Below, piece after piece: positions 43,653 through 53,300 of a stretch of 64,000 bases of DNA. This DNA comes from Paraflavitalea pollutisoli (lineage in GTDB: Bacteria > Bacteroidota > Bacteroidia > Chitinophagales > Chitinophagaceae): contig NZ_JARKMX010000014.1 of the NCBI RefSeq assembly GCF_029360705.1, positions 62,001 through 126,000 of the forward strand, read 5' to 3'. The position numbers were made by a program, and so were the translations under genes. Positions within the stretch are counted from its first letter, which is position 1; each line of letters starts with the position of its first letter. The notes under the pieces are model-generated. The model had not been told where the DNA came from. It did no database searches and saw nothing but the letters and a program-made list of their open reading frames with translations.

Positions 43653-43715
43653 TACTTACAGGATTGATAGTCTCATACAATCATTTCCGCCATCCTAAAA
43701 TTATAGACATCCTGC

Positions 43716-43723
43716 TACTTTTG
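43716..43723 (+). promoter_or_regulatory. -7 promoter element for the SDR gene
   Basis: TACTTTTG, an exact TAnnTTTG match, 43 bases before the SDR start in the hxlR-SDR divergent region. An HxlR site is likely nearby, but no clear palindrome was identified. Confidence 0.5.
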
Positions 43724-43766
43724 ACGAAGAAAATGCAACCCACTAACAGTCATAACTAAAAAAGCC

Positions 43767-44519
43767 ATGGAACTTCATTTAACAGGAAAAACGGCGATCG
43801 TAACAGGCGCCAGCAAAGGTATCGGCCGCGCCATTGTAAAAGAGTTGGCCCTGGAGGGGGTACAGGTACTGGCCACCGCCAGGAATGCACAAAGCCTGCA
43901 GGCTTTACAACAGGAGATCATCGCAGCTGGCGGGGTAGCTCCCTTGCTGCTCGCGCAGGACATCACAGCCCCCGGCGCACCGCAACAGATCGCTCAATAT
44001 GCCCTGGTCCACTTATCCCAGGTCGATATACTCGTGAACAATGCGGGCCGCAGCCAGCCGTTGGACGTGGTAGGCAACGAAGCAGATTGGGATGCCTCCA
44101 TGACGCTCGACTTCGATCGTCCACGACAGTTGACCCAGGCACTGCTGCCCCATTTTATGGAACGCCGGCAGGGCGTCATCCTCAACCTCACCAGCACGTA
44201 CGAATTACGCAGCCTCAACGGCTCGGCGATCGCCAAGGCGGGTATTGCTGCCTGGTCCAAAGGGTTGGCTGGTCAACTCGGCCCTTACGGCATCCGGGTC
44301 AATTGCCTGCAACCCGGCCTCATCGATACAGACAATATCCGCCGTTATTTCAATGCGGAAGAACGCCGGCAGTTTGCGACGCAGGAGATCCCACTGGGCG
44401 ATTTTGGAGAGCCGGAAGACATGGCCAATATGGCCGTATTCCTGGTATCGCCCCGCGCCCGTTATATAACCGGTACGGTCGCTGTGGTCGACGGCGGTAT
44501 GCGTCGCTATGCATTTTAA
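43767..44519 (+). CDS. SDR-family oxidoreductase with altered catalytic tyrosine position
   Basis: A 250-residue Rossmann-fold protein. The cofactor motif TGASKGIG spans residues 13-20 and NNAG 91-94. Ser143 occupies the usual catalytic Ser place (LTST). Where the YxxxK motif is expected the sequence reads S153-A-I-A-K157, so the Lys is kept and the Tyr is Ser. The C-terminal substrate loop (LQPGLIDTDNIRRYF) and GTVAVVDGGMRR are normal. Dehydrogenase activity may be lost or use another residue (inference). It is paired divergently with hxlR, which suggests response to a reactive metabolite. Confidence 0.88.
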   Translation: MELHLTGKTAIVTGASKGIGRAIVKELALEGVQVLATARNAQSLQALQQEIIAAGGVAPLLLAQDITAPGAPQQIAQYALVHLSQVDILVNNAGRSQPLDVVGNEADWDASMTLDFDRPRQLTQALLPHFMERRQGVILNLTSTYELRSLNGSAIAKAGIAAWSKGLAGQLGPYGIRVNCLQPGLIDTDNIRRYFNAEERRQFATQEIPLGDFGEPEDMANMAVFLVSPRARYITGTVAVVDGGMRRYAF

Positions 44520-44587
44520 GGCGCTACCAATTCATAGGTTTTACCAGCGACAGTAGGAAGTATTGATCAGTGCTGAAGGGCTGGTAA

Positions 44588-45565
44588 CTATTTCGCAGGT
44601 TTCCAGTCGCGGAACACCACACCGGGAACGTACTGACCAGCCTGCTCTTTTGTCAATTGTTTGGACCAGGATACGCGGCCTTCGGTAGCAGCGCCGGCAC
44701 CCTTGTTGCTGTACTCCACATAGCGGGCAGTTTGTTCATTGCTTTCTTTGCCCCAGTTATGCCAACCTTCGGGTCTGATGAACGCAGGTAAGGTGCATTC
44801 GATGAACGCTACGTGCGCATAAGGCCGCCAGGGCCTGCCCAGGTAAAAGGTACCCGCTGCTGCATCGCCCGTTATCGTACAGCGAAGAAAAAGATAACCG
44901 TAAGGTTGCTCCTGCGAAGTGGAGGCGGCCGTAATATACCCACCGCGTTTGCAGAAAATAGTACAGTTTTCAAATACGGCAGTAGCCGAACCGAAAATAA
45001 AATCCACCGTACCCTCTATATAACAGTTGAGAAAATACTGACGGTTGAAGTTGCCATTGGTATACAGCGTATCCTGGAAACCAAGGAAGCGGCAGTTCTT
45101 GAATACGATCTTATCACCCCCTACCCACATGGCTACTGCCTGCCCCACAGGTCCGGAAGAATTTTCGAAGGTGATGTTCTCGGCGCGCACATCGCTACCC
45201 CTGATGAAGACACTGCTGGAACCCGAGGTGCCGATATTTTTTCCGGCACTGTCTGGTTTCGACGCATAGTCATCATAGGTAATGATTGTCTTTTGCACAT
45301 CTTCCCCCAGCAGCACGATGGGCGCCTTGCCTGTAGGAATGGTGAGCTTCTCTTTATAAACACCGTTGCGGATGAAAATAGTAACAGCGGCGTGAGTACT
45401 ATCCGGTACAGCCCGGATCGCTTCGTGCACGGTGCGGAAATCACCACGACCATCGGCCGATACGGTAATCTTTTTCGTTTGTGCCACGGCAGGCAACACG
45501 AAACACAGCAACAACAAGGGAAGTAAAAAAACAGTTGGGCGGCGATTGGCAAAAGATCGTTTCAT
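44588..45565 (-). CDS. Pectinesterase (carbohydrate esterase family 8)
   Basis: A 325-residue exported enzyme from the ATG at 45565, which begins the signal peptide (MKRSFANRRPTVF, then a hydrophobic core); 45598 is less likely. All CE8 signatures are present: QAVAM, the catalytic Asp in QDTL, the second Asp in DFIFG, and the Arg in LGRPW. It removes methyl groups from homogalacturonan so that polygalacturonases or lyases can cut it. It lies about 3 kb from the main polysaccharide locus, which carries a GH28-like gene on the same strand. Confidence 0.93.
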   Translation of the reverse strand: MKRSFANRRPTVFLLPLLLLCFVLPAVAQTKKITVSADGRGDFRTVHEAIRAVPDSTHAAVTIFIRNGVYKEKLTIPTGKAPIVLLGEDVQKTIITYDDYASKPDSAGKNIGTSGSSSVFIRGSDVRAENITFENSSGPVGQAVAMWVGGDKIVFKNCRFLGFQDTLYTNGNFNRQYFLNCYIEGTVDFIFGSATAVFENCTIFCKRGGYITAASTSQEQPYGYLFLRCTITGDAAAGTFYLGRPWRPYAHVAFIECTLPAFIRPEGWHNWGKESNEQTARYVEYSNKGAGAATEGRVSWSKQLTKEQAGQYVPGVVFRDWKPAK

Positions 45566-45649
45566 ATGACAGCAGAAATGGAACCCAATATGCGCCATAT
45601 TTATCGTAACGCCAACTATTTAGGCAACAGACAGTGCAGGACAGTGCAT

Positions 45650-45683
45650 AAAAAAACGTGCATGGTATCCAGTACCATGCACG
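45650..45683 (-). terminator. Rho-independent terminator after the alcohol dehydrogenase gene
   Basis: CGTGCATGGTA and TACCATGCACG form a perfect 11-bp stem with a 5-base loop. On the minus strand seven T follow. Confidence 0.88.
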
Positions 45684-45709
45684 CTATGAAAAGTTACCTG
45701 AAATAACAA

Positions 45710-46753
45710 TTATTTCAACGTTGCGATATCGATCACGAAGCGGTAACGCACATCGCCTTTCAGCATGCGCTCGTAAGCCGCCGTAATGTCTTTGATATCG
45801 ATCAGTTCGATATCTGAAACGATGTTGTGCTCGGCACAGAAGTCCAGCATTTCCTGCGTTTCCTGAATGCCACCGATACCAGAGCCAGCCAGGCTGCGAC
45901 GACCACCGATCAGGGAGAAAGGTGCTACTTCCAGTTTGGCAGGAGGTACCCCTACACCGATCTGAACACCATTTACGCGCAGCATCGACTGGTACATGTC
46001 GATGTCGTGTACAGCAGAAACCGTATCGAGGATGAAATCGAATTTGTTGCGAACCGCTTTCACCTGCTCCTTGTCTGTCGTCACCACGAAATGGTGCGCA
46101 CCCAGTTCTTTGGCAGCCGCTTCTTTAGAAGCCGACGTGCTCAACACGGTCACTTCCGCACCGAAAGCCACGCCAAACTTCACCGCCATGTGACCCAGAC
46201 CACCGAGACCAACAACGGCCAGTTTATGACCTTTGCCCACTTTCCAGTGACGGAGGGGAGAATAGGTGGTGATACCAGCGCACAGCAAGGGTGCTGTAGC
46301 AGCCAGCGACAGTTTATCGGAGATGTGGAGTACAAACTCCTCGCGCGCTACGATCGTATTGGAATAACCACCATACGTGGGTACACCGCTGCGATCGAGG
46401 TTGTTGTAGGTTTGGGTATTACCCTCCAGGCAGTATTGCTCCAGGCCTTCCTGGCAGTTTTCACAAACCTGGCAGGAATCGACCATACAGCCAATACCGG
46501 CCAGATCACCCACTTTAAAGTTCTTGACATGGTCGCCCACTTTCACGATCTTACCGACGATCTCGTGACCGGGTACCATGGGAAATACCCCGGGAAACCA
46601 GTCGTTCTTTATCTGGTGCAGGTCCGAATGGCAGACACCGCAATATTGGATCTCTATCTGAATATCATGAGGCCCTACTTCCCGGCGTTCGAAACTCCAG
46701 GGAGCAAGGTCCGTTTCCGGTGTTTGTGCAGCATAACCTTTGGCTTGAATCAT
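45710..46753 (-). CDS. Zinc-dependent NAD(P) alcohol dehydrogenase (CAD/YahK type)
   Basis: A 347-residue medium-chain dehydrogenase. The catalytic Zn site is given by CGVCHSD (Cys41), GHE and a later Cys (LLCAG). The structural Zn site is the four-Cys cluster CMVDSCQVCENCQEGLEQYC. The Rossmann motif is VVGLGGLGHMAV. It would reduce aldehydes to alcohols, usually with NADPH. A -7 element lies upstream at 46777 and a terminator follows, so it is a single-gene transcript. Confidence 0.94.
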   Translation of the reverse strand: MIQAKGYAAQTPETDLAPWSFERREVGPHDIQIEIQYCGVCHSDLHQIKNDWFPGVFPMVPGHEIVGKIVKVGDHVKNFKVGDLAGIGCMVDSCQVCENCQEGLEQYCLEGNTQTYNNLDRSGVPTYGGYSNTIVAREEFVLHISDKLSLAATAPLLCAGITTYSPLRHWKVGKGHKLAVVGLGGLGHMAVKFGVAFGAEVTVLSTSASKEAAAKELGAHHFVVTTDKEQVKAVRNKFDFILDTVSAVHDIDMYQSMLRVNGVQIGVGVPPAKLEVAPFSLIGGRRSLAGSGIGGIQETQEMLDFCAEHNIVSDIELIDIKDITAAYERMLKGDVRYRFVIDIATLK

Positions 46754-46776
46754 GGTTTTTTTCTTTTTATAAGGGG

Positions 46777-46784
46777 CAAAAATA
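46777..46784 (-). promoter_or_regulatory. -7 promoter element for the alcohol dehydrogenase
   Basis: TATTTTTG on the minus strand, an exact TAnnTTTG match, 23 bases before the start at 46753. Confidence 0.55.
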
Positions 46785-46860
46785 GCTATCCTATACTTTT
46801 ACCCGATTAAAGATTTCAAAGTAAATATTGCATAATTCAAACATTCGATCATCGCTTGTT

Positions 46861-46934
46861 GAAGGTTTGCGCCCAAATCGGGGGCGATTGGCAAGAAGTT
46901 TACCCTCTCCGGCGTCCAATAACCGTAAACCTTC
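46861..46934 (+). promoter_or_regulatory. Long inverted repeat upstream of a lipoprotein gene
   Basis: GAAGGTTT at 46861-46868 and AAACCTTC at 46927-46934 are perfect complements bracketing about 58 bases. A smaller CGCCC/GGGCG stem lies inside. The right arm ends 3 bases before the ATG at 46938. It could fold as a leader structure covering the start, or be chance. Confidence 0.3.
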
Positions 46935-46937
46935 GTT

Positions 46938-47567
46938 ATGTCCCGTCCACACTTTACGATAGCGCTGCTTGCCGCCGCCCTCCTGCTGGGCTGCACCACC
47001 ACCAGGCAACCATTGCATACAAAAGATTCCTTTGCGATCCTGGCAACCCCTCCAGACTATTTTGCCCGGCAAACCGGTCGGCTGGACATTGTGCGTAATG
47101 ACAAGGAACCGCTCATTACCTGCCTGACCGATACTTCAGAAATGACCCTAAGTACGAACGACACTGCGCAAACCCGACTCGTGACACTATTATTCAACAA
47201 CGGCCTCCTCACCCCAGAACTCCTGTCAAAAGCGATCAACAATTACAAATTAGTTGACCACCGGGGCGACACAATCGTGCATACCGGTAACATCAGCGGA
47301 CGTCGTATTGAATTGCTTCAGCTTAGGCTGGTTCATGGTCCAAAAACGATAAAGGATTACAAGAAAACAGTAACCGTAAAAGTCCATGCAGCCTTTCCTG
47401 CCAGGCAACTTCCCGTTATGTCTGCGGTGGAAATACTAAAGCTGGGGAACGGCGTTTTTCTGTTTGAGCTAACTTTGAAAAGTAAAAGCAGTCCCGATGT
47501 AGACCTCGCCGCTTTTCTTCGTGAGGCCACCATCCTGCGACTGCTTTATACTGGTGCGGAGATCTGA
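46938..47567 (+). CDS. Putative lipoprotein of unknown function
   Basis: A 209-residue protein of no recognised family. A short signal peptide ends in a lipobox (LLLGC, Cys19), followed by TTTRQ. The mature part has a beta-strand and charged-helix pattern (KTVTVKVHAAFPARQLPVMSAVEIL, VFLFELTLKSK) and could be a single globular domain. It is divergent from the alcohol dehydrogenase and preceded by an inverted repeat. Confidence 0.65.
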   Translation: MSRPHFTIALLAAALLLGCTTTRQPLHTKDSFAILATPPDYFARQTGRLDIVRNDKEPLITCLTDTSEMTLSTNDTAQTRLVTLLFNNGLLTPELLSKAINNYKLVDHRGDTIVHTGNISGRRIELLQLRLVHGPKTIKDYKKTVTVKVHAAFPARQLPVMSAVEILKLGNGVFLFELTLKSKSSPDVDLAAFLREATILRLLYTGAEI

Positions 47568-47745
47568 GGCTTACCTGCTATTTGCGGAAGCCTGGTATCT
47601 TTTTAATATTGATTACCATAAAACTCTTCTCCTCCCGGTCCGTGAATCGGTCAGTTCAACACCTTTATCTGTCGCTTCGTCGAACCATAGGGTGCAACAT
47701 CGCTTTTAGGGCCCTGCACCAGGCACCCGCCATTATTTTCGCAAT

Positions 47746-48225
47746 ATGAACACAACAACCTGGTTCCGCTTAATGGCTACACTCGTAGCTGTGCTCGTCA
47801 TCACCGCCTTTAACCGGACTGTTGCCGGCAAGCTGCAAGCACCCTTTGCCGACAAATACTGGTTGCTCGAATCTTCCACGGTAGTACCCGCCATCGACCT
47901 CGACATGGACGGCAAACCCGACAACGATATCCGGGTCATGCTGGAAGATTGCAATAAAGACGATGCGGAAATGTACAAGACCGGTGGTAAGATCATTAAA
48001 CACAACGGCGCCAAAAAATGTGATGAAGACGAAGAGACGATCGAAGAAAATGGTACCTGGGAATACAACGCCGCCACCAAACAACTCACTTCCCACCACA
48101 GCGATACCGATAAACCGCAAACGGTCACCATCCAGGAAGTATCGGCCACTAAAATGGTAGCCACGTATGTGTTCAAATCAGCCAAAGCCACCCATACCAT
48201 TACTGCCGTATTCAAAAGCAAATAG
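47746..48225 (+). CDS. Small exported lipocalin-like or DUF-type protein
   Basis: A 159-residue protein. The signal segment is about residues 8-25. The mature chain reads KYWLLESSTVVPAIDLDMDG (an Asp-rich possible metal loop), then EENGTWEYNAATKQLTSHH and ATKMVATYVFKSAKATHTITAVF. The pattern of strand, then GTW, then strand resembles lipocalin-like proteins of this phylum, but the match is by shape only. It has its own gene block about 180 bases after the preceding gene. Confidence 0.65.
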   Translation: MNTTTWFRLMATLVAVLVITAFNRTVAGKLQAPFADKYWLLESSTVVPAIDLDMDGKPDNDIRVMLEDCNKDDAEMYKTGGKIIKHNGAKKCDEDEETIEENGTWEYNAATKQLTSHHSDTDKPQTVTIQEVSATKMVATYVFKSAKATHTITAVFKSK

Positions 48226-48311
48226 GCGTCATCAAACCTCCCCATGCACCCACTCGGTGGCAGGGTTTCAGAACAGTCGTGTACAGCATGCCGGTGAAGT
48301 ATATACAAGAA

Positions 48312-48343
48312 AACGGTCGCCCGACATGCGTAGGACGACCGTT
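48312..48343 (-). terminator. Terminator after the ricin-domain lyase gene
   Basis: AACGGTCG and CGACCGTT arms, with an extended partly paired loop. On the minus strand TTTTCTTG follows. It may also serve the convergent plus-strand gene. Confidence 0.7.
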
Positions 48344-48360
48344 CAGCTATTTTGTACTAT

Positions 48361-50283
48361 TTATTGCTTGACCACTTTTACTGTCACTACTTCCCCACCC
48401 TGTACCACGCGCACCAGGTATACACCGGCCGGCTGTTTTTTCATATCCACTGCATGCCGGTTAGTCCGGATCAAACCGTTGTAAATGAGCCTGCCCGACA
48501 GGTCAGCCACTGTCATCAGCGGCGCCGTTCCCTCCGCGAGGGGGACTGTTACCACCAACTCATCGGTTACCGGGTTGGGAAATACCGCCAACTTTACCGT
48601 AGTCGCCGATACCGGTTCAGCAGGTAACGTAGCCACCCGTGCCTGTACCGGCAGGTTTTCCTGCACTAGTTGCCATTGCTGGTTCCTGCCACTGTTGTAG
48701 GTCCATTGCTGGATATTGGCACCATCGGTGAGCGAGTTACTCGTCACCTCTACTGCCTTACTGCTGTGCACTGGCGTGATGCGGTAAAATCCTCCACCCA
48801 CATTCGTAAACGTAAATCGCTGATTGGTGCCACCGGTCGACTGCCAGATCTGCGCATTGGCGCCATCGGCCGTATTGCTGCTGGCTACATCGAGGAACTT
48901 GTTGCTGCCAACACCCACGACACTGAACTGGTTGCTGCCCGTATTGGTAAGTATCCATTGCTGGCACACACAATCATTGGCCGGCCATTGCCGTACATTG
49001 GCGCCATTGGCCGTACCATTGTTGGCTACTTCCATCGCTTGTCCGCTGTGCCGTGCAAAGATCTTGTAGGTGCCATTGGCCACCGTAGTCGGCAGGGGAT
49101 CGCGCGTAAAGGTTAGCGTACCAAAACCCAGCTGATCGTAACCACCGCTATTGGGGCCATAGTTACCGCCGCCACCCTCCGGGCGATGCAGCGCTGCATA
49201 GGCCGCCATACCGGGTACCGACAGTCCACGCCTGTTGGCGTAGTGCTGGTATACCATCTCCCATACTGGTCGGATATTGCCCCGGCCGGCAGCTGCGATC
49301 AAGGTCTGCGACATGCCTGCACAGTTTTGCCCGGTGCCCCAATTGTAGGTGGTATAAGGAACTGTATTCCCGATATTGTATTGCGCCACGTATTCAGCCC
49401 CTTTCATAAACCGGTTGCTGTCGTACCCATACATGTCGTCGCCCTGGTTCCAGGCCATTTCACAAAAAGCGCCCATCAGGCCAATGCCCAGGGTGCAATG
49501 CCCCTGATCGCGGCCACTCTCCTGCCATTGACCCAGCGTACCCGAATGCAGGTACCATACCGCCTTGGTGATGGCCCCATTGCCTGCCCCATTCTTGAAA
49601 TACTCGATGGCGCGGTTGTACAGGTCACGCCGGTCGCACAACACACCGATGGCCAGGATGGAAGCCATATTGCAGAGATCCCAGTTGGCCCAATAGTTAG
49701 TGATGCAAGCCGTATTGTGGTTCGTGAGAAAGTCTTCATTCAACGGATAAAATTCATTCAGCATCATATCCTTGAACCGCGTAAAATCAGCCACAGCCCA
49801 ACCGGAATAGCTGCGCATGATCTCCGCTGCATTAGCAAACTGGTAACCATAGATACCGGCGGCAAGAAAACGATCGGCATTACCCGTAAGGTGTTTCATA
49901 GTCAACGACCAGGCATTCATGATCGCGATCGACTTGTTGGCATAAGCTACATCACCCGTCACCTTCCAGCGGATGGCTGTTTGATAAGCAGCGGCAATGT
50001 CATTGTACAGGATCGTGTAATTCTGACCCGTTCCACCGCGGATCACGGTATCCTGTGGATTGGGATTGTAAGTAAGTTGCGATCGGCTGTTGGCTACCAG
50101 GATATCCCAACTACCCTTCCAGGGTTGTGCATTCGCATTGACCTTCGCGTGCATCCGCGCAAAATCAGCTTCGGTATGTAATAGACCGGGGTGAACGAAC
50201 GGCTGCGCTTGCGAAGCACCAGCCAGTAAGAGGGCCACCAGCAGCCATAAGCTGCCGGCGCCATAAAAAGCAAAACGTTTCAT
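48361..50283 (-). CDS. Alginate-lyase-fold protein with ricin-type lectin domain and type IX secretion tail
   Basis: A 640-residue secreted protein. A signal peptide at about 1-26 precedes an alginate-lyase (alpha/alpha-toroid) domain from about 28 to 390 (PFVHPGLLHTEADFARMH; later QWQESGRDQGHCTLGIGLMG). Residues 400-540 are a ricin-type beta-trefoil with three repeats, each near a QxW-like motif (CQQWIL, QRFTF, QQWQL). Residues about 568-640 form a type IX secretion tail (VFPNPVTDELVV, then PAGVYLVRVVQGG). The enzyme domain probably cleaves uronic-acid polymers; neighbours suggest pectin rather than alginate (inference). It starts 29 bases after the giant paralogue. Confidence 0.88.
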   Translation of the reverse strand: MKRFAFYGAGSLWLLVALLLAGASQAQPFVHPGLLHTEADFARMHAKVNANAQPWKGSWDILVANSRSQLTYNPNPQDTVIRGGTGQNYTILYNDIAAAYQTAIRWKVTGDVAYANKSIAIMNAWSLTMKHLTGNADRFLAAGIYGYQFANAAEIMRSYSGWAVADFTRFKDMMLNEFYPLNEDFLTNHNTACITNYWANWDLCNMASILAIGVLCDRRDLYNRAIEYFKNGAGNGAITKAVWYLHSGTLGQWQESGRDQGHCTLGIGLMGAFCEMAWNQGDDMYGYDSNRFMKGAEYVAQYNIGNTVPYTTYNWGTGQNCAGMSQTLIAAAGRGNIRPVWEMVYQHYANRRGLSVPGMAAYAALHRPEGGGGNYGPNSGGYDQLGFGTLTFTRDPLPTTVANGTYKIFARHSGQAMEVANNGTANGANVRQWPANDCVCQQWILTNTGSNQFSVVGVGSNKFLDVASSNTADGANAQIWQSTGGTNQRFTFTNVGGGFYRITPVHSSKAVEVTSNSLTDGANIQQWTYNSGRNQQWQLVQENLPVQARVATLPAEPVSATTVKLAVFPNPVTDELVVTVPLAEGTAPLMTVADLSGRLIYNGLIRTNRHAVDMKKQPAGVYLVRVVQGGEVVTVKVVKQ

Positions 50284-50312
50284 ATGACAAGTGTTTAGTG
50301 AAAAAACAATCG

Positions 50313-53300
50313 TTATAGCTTCACCAGCCTCTTGGTGATCAGCACGCTGCCATTCCTAACCTGCACATGGTAGATACCAGCTGGTAACCCGTCCAGCGAA
50401 ATGACCTGTACAGCTTGCGTCAACAACTGCGTCTTCAGCAACTGGCCCTGTATCGTCCTGATCTCCAACATAGCTTTCGGGTCCAGGCGCCCCATGCTCA
50501 CCACCAGCCGGTCAGTGGCAGGATTAGGATACAGTCCTATCCGTGTTGCTGCTATGTCCTCCTGCACGGTCGCAGGGGTGGTAGTGCGGGCACCCGTCAA
50601 CAAGGTTTGCCCGGGCTCTACACCCCAGATCAACCTTTCTTTATAGTAAACCGTTACTTTATCGCTGAGCGTCAAACTAACCACAGGAAGAAAAGAATGG
50701 TCATCGGATTGATCCAATACCGACCAGTTGCTTTTAGCTACACGGAACTGGATATTGCCCGTGTTGCTGAGCGGATACAGTAACCCTTTTGCAGGGTTGA
50801 CCTGCAACTCGAGGTAGTGGTCGGCACCGGCCACACCACCACCGATGTTTTTAATACGTCCTGCGATAGCGCCTGAACCCAGAGCGGCATAGTCGGTCCA
50901 GTAATTGAGCGCCGTACTATCACCGCTGGTAAACCAGTAGCGCACACGCAGGTCGCCATAGTTAACCGGCACATTGCCCTCATTGCGCAATTGCAGCCAG
51001 GTACTGATCGTGGAGCTGCCACTGTTCACGGTTTGCGTGTAAGCTTTTACAGCCGTAACCGGTGTTACCAATGCCGGTTCTTCCCCCCACATCAGTTTGC
51101 CGTTGTAATACAAGGTAACCTTGTTATTGGGTGTGTAAGCAGTGGCAGGTGTATAGGAGTGATCATCGGATTCATTGAGAACTGCCCAGTTGCTGTTGGC
51201 GAACCGTGATTGGATCGCACCGGAATACCCTCCTGCCACAAGTTGTCCGGCGGCAGCATCGAAACGATACTCCACATAACCCAATGCCCCCATGCGCGGC
51301 GCTGTGAGGGGCACATAGTTCGCTTTGACGTTGCTGCCCAGCACCGCATAGTCGATCCAGGTCTGGATACCCGCATATTGCTCGGGTGTAAACCAATAAC
51401 GTGCGGTAAGGCCTGCATAGGGAATCGCCACACTATCCTGGTTCACGATCCGCAGGTAAGGACGGATGCTGTTGTTGCCGGGTTGTGCGTGATCACCATC
51501 GAGGTGCTCGACCAGCAGGTGCAGCTTGCGCTCCATCGCCGTATTGATCTCGACACCTGACAATGCCCGGTTGAAGAGCTTGAACTCATCGATCGCCCCC
51601 CTGAACAATGGATCGTTGTATTGCGATTTACCGAGATAATTGATCGGTGTATTGCCCATGGCAGCAGGCCGCAGGGTCATATTGCTGTTTGTTGCCACCA
51701 ATACCCCATCGATGTATAGCTTCGCTTCATTACCCGATTGGGTAATGGCAATATGCATCCAGGTATGGAGTGGCAAAGTACGGTTCACGCTCAGTTGCTG
51801 CTCCGCACTGTTGTTGTTTTTGATGGCATACCGCACGGTCGATTGCCCGTTCACCACGGCGGCCTGCAGGGTAAGGAACATATTGGTGGCCGAGCCATTG
51901 CCAAAATCAAAGATCCGCATCCAGCTCGATAAGGCATCGATCCGTATCCAGGTCGTCAGCGAGAAATCATTGAGACCACTTACCACACCAGCTGGCAAAC
52001 TGGCGTAGCTGTTCGCAGTACCATCCAATACCAGTCCTTTTCCATGATAGCCGCTACCACGCGTAGCCGTAGCAGCCAGCGTAGCATGTTTCGCGCCCCA
52101 GCCATCGATACCACGGCCACCACCTGCTTCATCGAAAGCCCAGTAGCCATATTGATTCAGCCCTGGGGTCGCTTCCACTGCCGCACTTACTGCATATTGC
52201 GCGGAACTGTCGATAGCCCTGACAGTATAGAAGTACGTATTGCCATTCACGACCGGCGAATCGATGTACCGGCTGGCGTTGGTAGTGGTTACCAGGCTAA
52301 ATGGACCTGTAGCTGCCGAAGCACGACGCACCTCGTACCGCATGCCATAGATGGGAGACCATTCCACAATAGTTTTGGCATCACCCGAGGCCACCAGCAG
52401 ATCGCTGATCGAAGTGGATTGTATCGTAAGGCGCAAAGATCCCGTCGCGGAAGCTGTATCATTGCTTGCTGTCAGCGTGATCACATAGTCGCCCGCATCC
52501 GCAGGCACCCCGCTAATAATTCCGGTAATAGTATCGATGGTCAAACCCACCGGCAAAGGCGTCGCCCCAAACCGGTTGGGTGTATTGAGGGCCGTAATGG
52601 CATAGCTATAGTTTTTTCCGGTCAGCGTTGTGTCTACCCGGGCACTGGTGATGGCGGTCGACATCGTACGTTCATCGAGCAACACGATATCATTGCCTGT
52701 ACCGCCGAGATAGCTGATCCGGAAATGGTACCCATTGATCGTCACAGGCGCCAGCTCGGGCAATCCTGCAAATACGCCATTGACAGCAGCGACACCCGTA
52801 TTCTGCACGATCATGAAGGAAGTACCGGTAGCCATAGCCTGACTATTGATCGCCGTTACCTGCAAGCGTGCGCCCGTCAAATTCACGCTTGTCGCTTTTA
52901 TCGTATCACTGCCTCCGGCGGGATTGACCTCTATCGCCAGCGTCGCATCTCCTTTCATCGTCAAGGCCCCGATCAGGATATTACCGACGCCTTCATTACC
53001 CGGTTCGAGCACTGCACCGATGCCATTAACCGTACCCACTGTTACGGCAGCCGTACTGCGGCCATTGCCACCAAAGCTGCCCTTCTCCACAATGACCGGA
53101 CTGATGAACGTGCCATTGACCGGGTTATTGATCAGCAGGAACTTTCCACCCTTGATCGTGGTATTGCCACCATAGTTATGGTTGCCCGAGAAGGATAAGG
53201 TACCAGTACCTACTTTCTCCACATGTACGAAATTGACAATGGTACCACCAAATACGGTGTTTGTGTTCAGAGCACCGATACTGATGACCGGCGAACCTCC

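Noticed and set aside
45827-46810. A 327-codon plus-strand open frame opposite the alcohol dehydrogenase
   Set aside because: It is antisense to a gene with complete zinc-site and Rossmann motifs, and its translation shows no domain pattern. Long opposite-strand frames are common at this codon bias.
47521-47709. A plus-strand open frame after the lipoprotein with a SusD-like phrase (EAYLLFAEA)
   Set aside because: It overlaps the end of a better gene and has no signal peptide or other SusD features. The phrase is short and probably chance.
52044-53198. A 384-codon plus-strand open frame inside the giant lyase gene
   Set aside because: It is the mirror frame of repetitive low-complexity coding sequence; the translation is Arg/His/Cys-rich without structure.
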